A stretch of 27,400 nucleotides of DNA from Sistotremastrum niveocremeum HHB9708 (lineage: Eukaryota; Basidiomycota; Agaricomycetes; Sistotremastrales; Sistotremastraceae), in assembly GCA_001630475.1 (NCBI GenBank), contig KV419410.1, positions 665,611 through 693,010 on the forward strand, given 5' to 3'. The notes under the pieces were generated by a model that was not told where the DNA came from, ran no database searches, and saw only the letters and a list, made by a program, of their open reading frames with translations. This document shows positions 20,102 through 27,400 of this stretch, piece after piece; the first letter of the stretch is position 1, and each line of letters begins with the position of its first letter. A program made the position numbers and the translations under genes.

Positions 20102-23100
20102 TTATATAGGTTCTTGTGCATCTTCCTTCTCAATGAGACCTCCAAAATCCCATTCCGACTGTACATGTGCTGCTGCATCCTCTTCTGTGTCGATAAGCCC
20201 AGTACGATAAGCGCTCTTGAGTAGTTGAAGTGCCTCAAAGGTTGGTGGGAGAAGCTTGTTACGACGAACGGTGCCGGTTTGACTAGCGCTTGAGAATGCT
20301 CGTTCAGACGCGACCGACGAGCCTTGGATCGCAAGATAATCTCGTGCGATGCGAGCAACAGTAGGGTATTGAGTTGAGTGAAGCTTAAAGGCAGTCAAAA
20401 TCAAAAGGCAACAGAAAAAAAGGATCACTCACGCCCCACCAAGCAACAAGATCGAATGGAGCCTCGGAATCGTCGGTGTCAGGTTCAAGAGGAGCGTTGA
20501 GATAATTCTTGAGTTCTTGACGGGAGTCGGTAAGGGTGGCCTCACGTGAGAGACGATTTTGAATTGATTTTCGCATGAAGGAAGTGCCATAACCACGGCC
20601 GTTACCTGGAGTACCTCGACAAGAATAAGCTACGAGAGATGATGGTATAGAGGTAGGACTCACTTGCAACTGCTGCAGAAGGTTGTGTAGCGACTTTATC
20701 TGTCGGAGCCTTAAAGCGTTGATCAAACTACAAAAATATGTCAGACGAGCCCTCGATACGATACGGACAAGGGCTTACCGCGGTTTCAAGGGCAAGCGAA
20801 CCACTGGCAAGGTAATCGGCATCCCAATGATCCTCAACATAGGCCGTCTTGTACCGGGGATCAAGAACTAAGTGATGTCAATAGTGTGTAGATCAGTCAA
20901 AAGACATAGGCGTACCATGACATATGTAATACATATCAGAGTTATCGAGCTTGCGATACCACTTGCCCAAATTACGAAGGCCTGCTTGAATACATGACTT
21001 GACGGAGGCGTACTTATCAACTTTGGCCATATTCTCCCACGACGTTTGAAGAAACTCGATGATAGGTATGGTTCTCCAAACCGTTGGCTGCTTTTCAGAG
21101 GAGAACGCTTGTTGAGCGGCTGCAGGATGCTGAAACAGAAGTTCAGTTAGTGAAGATCAGAGGATTCCATGTTCACTTACCTCCAGAACGTCACGGAGAA
21201 GTCGAAGACGGCTCCATTCACTTGAGCTGATCTTATAATCGTCGTAACGCTTGGATCGTAGCTTCGGCACGTCTTCACGATCGTCAGCGAGACGTGCAAA
21301 CTTATCAAGAACCTACCTCGCCAAAGTAGATCAGTCGGGTTTTCTGATAACGCGGGAAGGCAACATACCGGTTGTAATTCAAGCGCACGCACGAGCATGT
21401 CGTACATGGAGGACCAGCGTGTTCGAATATACTTCAATAATTCATGGGGGGTGACACCTTCTTCGCGGCAGAACTTGTTGAAGACAGCGCGAGCTTGAGG
21501 AGAGCGACGGATCTGATGACGGAGTGAGACTTATCAATGGGACTCGAGAGAAGAGCCACTGTACCTGAGTGATCAATGCAAGAAGTTTTCCCAAAATATC
21601 TTCGTCTTCCCAGTCCTCGTCATCCTCGTCTCCATCTTCCTTTTCTGCTTCATCTTCGCTCTCGTCATCACTATCGTCGGCGGCTCCTCCTGTCTTGAAG
21701 AAATCCTTGATGACATGTTTTGCCGCCAAGTTGACTATATGGGCCATGCAATGACCTCGACGTTCCTTTGCATTCCATTCACGGCCGTTCCGTTCAATTG
21801 CGACCTGAAGATGCTTCATAGCACGATCATTTGTAGCCACATTATCGGAGGTCAGCCAGCCAATCTGCGAAAGTCACTCAGCACCGTGCTAAACGATCTC
21901 GAAACACACGCGTACCTTTTCTAAAAGACCACACTCGTCGAGAATTCTCTCCAAAATCGCCGCCGTGTTGCGTCCCGAGTGATCTCCTTGGACTTCGCGA
22001 AAGGCCAGGAGGAGGGTACGCAAGGTCCATTTTTGAGGCAGTTCCGGCGGGGCATCAATCCAGTGCACTGTGAGGCTGAGATACGGATCGCCAGGAGGAG
22101 AGGTCCAACCGTCGAATGTGCCGGATACCTCGCTTTCAAGGTTCTGATCGGATTCCAATTCAACACACATGCGGAAGTAGTAGAAGGAATGGCTTACAGC
22201 GAACCGTGTCTTCTGAAGGCCCTTCACTTTTGTTGCCTTCTGCATGATAAGCTCTTTAATTGTCGTACGATGGGGAATATCTTGTTCTTTGGTCTGCGGA
22301 CGTTGGTATCGTAAGAGCTTCCGGAACGCTGCGCGTTCGACGAATGAAATAGCCTACAGTCTTGGTCGGTGGCAGTTGGTTAAGGAGTGAATGAGAACAT
22401 ACCTGATCATCGGTCACGACGAGCTCTACTATATGATCGCGGAGTCCCTGCTTCGTCCACGCCGGCGGTCTCTTTTCCGTGAAACCCTTAATTGATTGCT
22501 GAGCACCGCCTTTCTCTGGCGGAGTCTCTTGCTCGCTTTCTTCCAGCTCTAGCGCAACTGGATGCGTTGGCACACCAGCCCTTTCACATGCTTTGATGTA
22601 CGGCTCCCCATGTGTTGCAGAGGCCCTGACAACGTTGAGTGAAGAAGACCCACTGCATGAACCGTAAGACGATACCTTTGTATGTGCCTACGAAGCGATG
22701 TAATGCTACCCGTCATCCATTGTTTCTTCTCAGATCTACCCAAAGCGCTGTTTCGAAGATGAATGCAGGTACAGAAAGATGACACAATACGACTCACCGA
22801 CATATCAAGCACCAATGTCCTTGGACTTCTTTGTCTTTCTTAGCGTTGTACTTGAACCCTTTCTCGAATGTCACTCGAATATCTGCCCCTCGTACTGCAG
22901 GTGACACTTTGATCTACAAATCCAGAATGAGCTGTATTCAAGAAGATGGAGCCAAGACACACTGACCATATCAGCTTTCAGCATCCCAGTACTAAGGGCA
23001 TTCGCCGCAACGGGATCGACCTCGACAACTTCGTCATCTTCGTCCTCTGCGTCGGCATCGTCCTCTGCTTCGTCTTCCCCCGCGTCCTCGTCGTACTCTG

Positions 23101-23975
23101 CATCTTCATTGGCCTCTGGATCGTCCATCTCCTCTCGAATCTCGGCGCGCATTTCGGCGCGTGATTTCTTGGTCGCTTCGTCTAAAGTCGGATTCGCTTC
23201 GTCGTCTTCGGTGTTGTCAAGTTCGAGTTCAGCGGGAATTGAGGGCTACATAACCGCAATCATTAGAAAATGTTAGATACTGTTGGATGAAGGCTTACCC
23301 TGATTTTCTTTGAGCGAGACGTAGACGCGTCGTCTTCCTCCTGCACTTCATCGACAGCACGTTTCTTGCCTTTGTCCTACAGAGAGCATTTCAGCTAAGA
23401 TACAGCGAAACGAGAATCGAACTTACTTTCATCATGTGCGACAACGATAACCTGTCGTCATCTGACATCTCAACATCCTCATCTGGAGGCCCGGACGGTT
23501 GCTCTTTCGAAGCCACTAATCCGTCTCCCAGAACGCCGCGTGCCCTGGCAGTAACTCTCACATTTCTTTTCTCGCGTCCAGACGCCAAGGAAGAGGACGA
23601 GGGGATAGGTGTGGAGGATGCCCCCGGAACACCCGATTTGAGCGGACCAGTGATGCCGAAAGCAGCAAGAAGGCTTTGCAGCTGCTGAGGAGGTTTTGGC
23701 GGTGGCTGAGTACCTTTCGCTTGCTTATTTTTGGACGCAGCGGCGGATTTTGAGGGTTTAGGGAGTTTAGAGGAGGAGGTCGAGGAATTTTTGGATTTGG
23801 AGGAGGAGCTAGGGTTGCCTTTGGCTTTGGCTTTGGGAACGGGTTTGGGAATGGGAATGGGAATGGGAGTGTCGTCGTCAACGTCGTTGTGCCAGACAAT
23901 TTGCGATGCGTCGAGTAGTTGGCCGTCAGCGCCGACGGCCTCTCCAGCAGGCTTGGAGCGATCCATCAGAACCAT
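20102..23975 (-). CDS. hAT-family transposase, 15 exons, apparently intact
   Basis: This DDE transposase excises and inserts the element by double-strand cleavage with flank hairpins. Fifteen exons join without a stop to 1,053 residues: 23427-23975, 23299-23376, 22967-23245, 22798-22913, 22676-22747, 22403-22625, 21916-22353, 21565-21864, 21369-21512, 21181-21312, 20916-21129, 20779-20867, 20664-20727, 20433-20614, 20102-20383. Introns are 48-56 bp. Residues 1-300 are low-complexity: Ser/Lys/Pro-rich, then strongly acidic. A BED-like zinc finger has Cys337, Cys340 and His362. Catalytic residues are likely Asp520 (TFDGWTSPPGDPYLSL), Asp592 (TSDNVATNDRAM) and Glu987 (SSVASERAFSSASQTG), the last in the C-terminal dimerisation motif. 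CMAHIVNLAAKHV is also typical. An acidic loop follows it. The ATG 23975 is chosen as the first in frame; 23966 is an alternative, and an unseen upstream exon is possible. Confidence 0.88.
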
Positions 23976-24417
23976 GATCAGTGCAGATTGCCAAGACACT
24001 TACAAGCCAGAGAGTTGACTTTTTATACGACACCTTTAGTGACACGCATGCCGTATTCGTCGATACGATCTGGGCCGAGATTTGAGGTCTGACTTGTGGA
24101 TCAAGACGGGTGAACGTACGCCACAGACCTCTCATTTTATCGGAGCAGAGAGGAAACTAGTATCAGGGTCGGATTTCCATTTTGTCGACGGATCTGGTAA
24201 CGATGCCACGTCCCCGATAGGATGGCGATGGACTCGAAAGTGCGAGAAAAGGACTGGATGGGACACGTCGACGCGTTGATGGTGGAGGGAGAATGCAGCT
24301 GTGGTATCAGGATCGGTATAGCAGATCGTAGGTGTTGAGCATAAGACGACGAGCAGTGACAAGAACAGCGATGACATCGCCAGCTATAGCAAGAATTTGA
24401 AGAAAGTGAAACCGACA

Positions 24418-24519
24418 TTAGCGACGCCAAGTCGCTAATCCCAAACAGGAATGGCAGATATCAGAGACACCAAGTCCCTAATATCGCCTGCGCGGACGAT
24501 AGGCACCAAGCTCATCGTC
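24418..24519 (-). other. Triple hairpin array with TTGGY loops (autonomous hAT)
   Basis: In the sense of the transposase gene, three hairpins follow one another: 24519-24495 (loop TTGGT), 24484-24458 (loop TTGGT) and 24438-24418 (loop TTGGC, perfect 8-bp stem TTAGCGAC). The second pairs over 11 bp if G-U pairs are allowed. Spacers are 10 and 19 bases. The array lies about 440-540 bp upstream of the transposase ATG, so it is in the promoter or 5' leader. A collinear array exists at 26035-26146. Confidence 0.75.
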
Positions 24520-24654
24520 GCGACCCGTTGTTGCCAGAGATCGAAGGGAGGAGTCGGAAGAGGCACTCGCGATGAAGCTAGATGAAGCGTGGCGATGGCG
24601 TGATAATGGTCTAAATGGGAAATATAATATTATATAATATAATATAACAGTTTC

Positions 24655-24855
24655 CGGACGTCCGGTCCTGACTAATTTCCTCGGACGTCCGGCGTCCGGT
24701 TCGGTCTGGACCGCGTTCGGCCCTACCGAGCATAGGGCCGAACCGCGAACCGAACTTCGGTTCGGTCCACCCTCTGGCGCCCGGACCTGAACCGAACCTC
24801 AGGTTCAGTTCGGTTCGGACCGGGTCCGGACGCTTTCCCGGACCGAACTTCGGCA
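24655..24855. repeat. Right subterminal GGTTCGG / CCGGACG array of the hAT
   Basis: Dense CCGAACCGAAC and GTCCGG motifs next to the right terminus, matching the left array in inverted sense, with an extra GGACGTCC palindrome near 24657. Confidence 0.75.
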
Positions 24856-24861
24856 TCACTA

Positions 24862-25290
24862 CCGCCACCCCCACAGAACCCTCCTCCACCGCCACCACCG
24901 CAGGGACAACAGGGAAATCCTCAAAACATTCCCTTCATACCTGTAGTACCAATGCCATTCCCTGGAACTCGAGGAGCACCTAAGTTCGACGGAACCCCGT
25001 CAGACTTGCCAGATTTCTTGAGAGACTTTGAGGCGTTAGCAGCGAAAGCTAACCTTACAGAGGAAGCGATGACAGAAACTGTCTCGAAATACGCAGTCAA
25101 GAAGAGCAGGAAACTTTGGGAACGCTTACCAGGGTACGGGCAACCTAACTGGAACGCGTACAAAGAAAGGATTCTACGTCAGTACCCACAGATCGACCAA
25201 AACCGCCTATATTCGAAGAATGATCTGGCAAAATTAGTCAGGAAAGTTCATAAGAAGAAGATGAAAACCCTGGATCACTTTACCGACTAT
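24862..25290 (+). CDS. gag, middle part
   Basis: The gag frame resumes directly after the hAT. It begins with the duplicated TSD coding PPP, a poly-proline/Gln linker, then PGTRGAPKFDGTPSDLPDFL, YAVKKSRKLWERLPGYG and a helical LRQYPQIDQNRLYSKNDLAK region typical of retrotransposon capsid. It is cut after HFTDY by the MITE at 25291, where a TAA of the MITE end gives an artificial stop. It continues at 27187. Confidence 0.8.
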
Positions 25291-26034
25291 TAAGGCCTCC
25301 AACGAGTATGTACCTGTGGTACTCAGGTACCTGCGTGCGGGTACCTGCCTGTTTTTTTGGGCCAAAATCCCATACCCGTACTTGCCAAGTACAGGTACCC
25401 ATGCAGGTATACCTGCCAAAACTGTCTTGTTTTGTGGTTAAATGGTGAAATTAGAACACTTTGTTGGAGGCAGGTACCTGCCAAAATGTTCAAGGGCCAA
25501 ACTCATTAGTGATGCCGCCGTCCGGTCCGGCAAAGCGTCCGAACCCGGTCCGAACCGAACTGAACCGGCGGTCCGGTTCAGGTTCAGGTTCGGTTCGACC
25601 TGGGGGACCAACGGTTCGGTCCGCGGTTCGAGCTGTTTGCCTGGCAGCCCGGACGCGGTTCGAACCGAACCGAATCGTGGACCGATGGTCAAGATGAGCA
25701 AGAATTATCCTGGAGAGAACACAATTTACGAGTGGCAGAAAGTAGAAATAGCAATATGTCTATGATTCCGAGTGCAATTTTCGTTAACGCCGTTATCTCC
25801 GCGACACAACAGCCAACCACAACGCGCCAGCAGCTCTTCAACACATCATCGTCTGATCACCGCGGTCGACATGACTCGTTGGCTTTCGTCTGCTGCATGC
25901 TCTCCACTGTCAACTCTCCGTAAACCCTATTCAAGCTTGTCTATTACAGTCTAAAGCGTACTCGCTCGATCCCAAAACGCGCTAGCAACCTCATCTCCAC
26001 GTACACACTCTACCTCTGCCACCAACCGCTCGCG

Positions 26035-26146
26035 ACGACAAGCTTGGTGCTTGTCGTTGCGCACAGGCGATATCAGTGACTTGGCGTCACTGATATTAGC
26101 CGTTGCTCCCTGTCAAGACTTCGAGCAGTAACTTGGTGTCACTGCT
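26035..26146 (+). other. Triple hairpin array with TTGGY loops (non-autonomous element)
   Basis: Three hairpins: 26035-26057 (stem ACGACAAGC, 9 bp perfect, loop TTGGT), 26070-26096 (stem ATATCAGTGAC, 11 bp perfect, loop TTGGC) and 26124-26146 (stem AGCAGTAAC, one mismatch, loop TTGGT). Spacers are 12 and 27 bases. Order, loops and the sequence between hairpins 1 and 2 (GCGCA-AGGCGATAT) match the array in the autonomous hAT, while stem sequences differ. Confidence 0.8.
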
Positions 26147-26158
26147 TGCACTCGCACG

Positions 26159-26604
26159 ATTCGCCGCAACGTCGAACCATCGCAAAATTTTCTCCATATC
26201 AACCTCGTACCGTCTTCTGTCAGCTCAAAGGTCCCTTTCCTCTCAACCGCTGCCTCTCTCGTGACTCCACTGGCGGCTGTACCTCAAGCTCGTATCCCCG
26301 ACACTATCATCGGCAGCCTAGGACATATCACCATATGTTGGGATCTCGACAAGGCCCTGTCAGTACCGGTGAGTATCACATCTCATGTGCAAAATCCAAC
26401 TAATTCATTACATCCACTCTTCTGCTGCGCCATCCCCTTCGGTGCGCCGTCGTATTGTGATACAGAATACTTTCGCGTCTTGCCAAACTATCGGATCGAG
26501 AACTTAAGGTTCCGGAAGGTGGATTCGAAAATGTAAAAGCGTTGGTGTTTTTGTTAGATGGAAGTGCGTCTTCTTCATGCATTCTTCTCGATGTCTTGTA
26601 CTGA
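26159..26604 (+). pseudogene. Gene-like exons inside the non-autonomous hAT
   Basis: A frame with C-biased third positions runs to a GTGAGT donor at 26369 and reads RRNVEPSQNFLHINLVPS ... ARIPDTIIGSLGHITICWDL. After a possible acceptor at 26465 a second frame (26467-26604) reads LSRLAKLSDRELKVPEGGF ... VKALVFLLDG and ends in TGA. The two do not join in phase with these sites, so the gene is broken or the splice sites are others. I recognise no family. It could be a captured host gene fragment or an original gene of this element. Confidence 0.35.
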
Positions 26605-27186
26605 TGCCTTGTTACTCTGTCTCCGTCGCTCGATTTCGAGTCCGACTGTCATGACGGACACTCAACATCTCAGGTATATACGCTCGCTCGACATTTCCCC
26701 AGTCGATTGCTTGAGCGCTGTTGCATGACCTACGCTTGCCCACGTCTCCCTACATTCCACAACACGACTGTACATCACTCTGGTTGTCTCTGCGGCTACA
26801 CTAGAATACTACACCATGCATCCTTTCTTTTTTGTTTGTTCTTCCGTGTGCCACCAAGATATCATGACCTGCCGCTATCAGCCAAATTCAACCTTGAGAC
26901 AGAAAACAAACTCGCGTCTGGAAAGGCGTCCGACAGGCGTCCGGACGCCGTCCGAACCGAACCGGACCTACTATGAACCGAACCTCACGTCCGGTTCAGG
27001 TCCGGGCGCCGTATGGAGGACCGAACCGAAGTCCGGTTCGCGGTTCGGGCTCGAGGGCTCAAGGACCGAACCGAACCGGACTTCGGCATCACTAAAACTC
27101 ATACCCACGCACGCTAATTTTGGCAGGTACCTGCGCAGGTATACCTGCGGGTACCCTTAAATTGACGATACTCGTTGGAAGCCTTA

Positions 27187-27400
27187 CCGACTATGACAAC
27201 AAATTCAAGACGATTGCGCTATGGTTGCGAGGAGCCAGGGCAATTTCCGAAGAAACCGTCAACGATTTTTATGCAGCTGGGTTTCCTACCAAAGTGCTCA
27301 GAGAGATAAAAGCGGTAGCCAGGATCGAGATTAGACCACATAATCCACAGGATGATTATACGTACGCACAATTGAGACATTGTGCTGTATGGCATTTTCA
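27187..27400 (+). CDS. gag, third part, runs off the window
   Basis: The gag frame resumes with the duplicated TSD and reads DYDNKFKTIALWLRGARAIS, then EETVNDFYAAGFPTKVLREI and continues open to the window end. It joins in frame with HFTDY before the MITE once the insert is discounted. The rest of gag and pol lie beyond 27400. Confidence 0.75.

Larger units (their letters stand above)
19812..24861 (-). mobile_element. 5,050-bp autonomous hAT transposon, TSD CCGCCACC
   Basis: The ends are TAGTGATGCCGAAGTTCGG and its perfect inverted copy. The 8 bp CCGCCACC flank it on both sides (19804-19811 and 24862-24869). The TSD begins on a gag codon boundary, and leaving one copy restores the gag frame. 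Inside are subterminal arrays of GGTTCGG (19823-19975 and 24655-24855), a transposase gene read leftwards, and a hairpin array upstream of it. Terminal sequence starting TA-G, 8-bp TSD and transposase motifs are all typical of the hAT superfamily. The perfect TSD and the open transposase suggest recent insertion. Confidence 0.92.
25507..27094 (+). mobile_element. 1,588-bp non-autonomous relative of the hAT, TSD AAACTCAT
   Basis: The left end TAGTGATGCCG and the right end CGGCATCACTA share terminal inverted repeats with the 5,050-bp hAT, and AAACTCAT is duplicated on both sides (25499-25506 and 27095-27102). Both ends have GGTTCGG/GTCCGG arrays (25515-25685 and 26925-27090). The interior lacks transposase sequence but keeps the TTGGY hairpin array and has gene-like exons of its own. 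It is inserted inside the 300-bp MITE. It probably uses the transposase of the large element or a sister copy. Confidence 0.88.
25291..27186. mobile_element. 300-bp hAT-like MITE, TSD CCGACTAT, split by a second insert
   Basis: The left end reads TAAGGCCTCCAACGAGTAT and the right end (27168-27186) is its inverted match with one change. CCGACTAT flanks it on both sides (25283-25290 and 27187-27194). Without the inner insert and its extra TSD the element is 300 bp. It has subterminal palindromes of the type CAGGTACCTGC near both ends (25310-25480 and 27123-27160). There is no coding capacity. The ends differ from those of the neighbouring hAT, so it depends on another transposase. Confidence 0.87.
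18572..27400 (+). mobile_element. LTR retrotransposon (probably Ty3/gypsy), 5' part, multiply interrupted
   Basis: The element starts with an LTR at 18572 and runs past the window end. In order it has the LTR, a candidate primer-binding site, and a gag gene that is interrupted by a 5,050-bp hAT element and by a MITE that itself contains another insert. Protease, reverse transcriptase, integrase and the 3' LTR are outside the window. The family call rests on the gag sequence, which resembles agaricomycete gypsy gag (PGTRGAPKFDGTPSDLPDFL), from general knowledge. The gag frame is still open once inserts are discounted, so the host element was young when it was hit. Confidence 0.8.

Noticed and set aside
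20615-20663. A shorter 34-36 bp version of the transposase intron here
   Set aside because: Using the later acceptor gives 49 bp, in line with the other introns. Both keep the frame.
21569-21754. Plus-strand serine-rich frames opposite the acidic parts of the transposase (also 22946-23164, 23434-23688)
   Set aside because: These are antisense shadows of Asp/Glu-rich exons of the transposase.

Overview
The window is nuclear DNA of a filamentous basidiomycete, most likely an agaricomycete. The evidence is genes split by many introns of about 48-61 bp with GTNNGY donors and CTNAY branch sites, a heme-thiolate unspecific peroxygenase, and fungal-style hAT and LTR elements. I see no operon, Shine-Dalgarno, rRNA, tRNA or CRISPR signal. 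All identifications come from reading motifs by eye; no database search was run.

Layout. 1-2200: repeats and a complete 506-bp hAT-type MITE with an 8-bp target duplication. 2206-3624 (minus): a complete seven-exon secreted unspecific peroxygenase with a TATA box. 3740-18571: gene-poor, old-looking DNA containing a lineage-specific gene family of unknown function. Copy A (7917-9411, minus) has the family exon structure but one extra base in a homopolymer. Copy B (16110-17374, minus) reads through three exons. Two degenerate segments (near 6056-6745 and 10195-10670, plus) may be further relics. Several pairs of diverged repeats (named R1-R5 here) surround these copies and look like their duplicated flanks.

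18572-27400: a Russian-doll stack of transposons. An LTR retrotransposon (LTR, candidate primer-binding site, gag) is interrupted twice. The first interruption is a 5,050-bp hAT element (19812-24861, TSD CCGCCACC) with a 15-exon transposase that appears intact. The second is a 300-bp MITE (25291-27186, TSD CCGACTAT), itself split by a 1,588-bp non-autonomous relative of the hAT (25507-27094, TSD AAACTCAT). Conceptually removing each insert with one TSD copy leaves the gag frame open throughout, which fixes the order of insertion.

The most unusual signal is an array of three hairpins with TTGGT/TTGGC loops. It is found in both the autonomous hAT (24418-24519, minus sense) and the non-autonomous relative (26035-26146). 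Stem sequences have changed while pairing is mostly kept, which suggests a selected DNA or RNA structure belonging to this hAT family. The intact transposase, the subterminal GGTTCGG arrays and the matching ends of the small element together look like an autonomous/non-autonomous transposon partnership.
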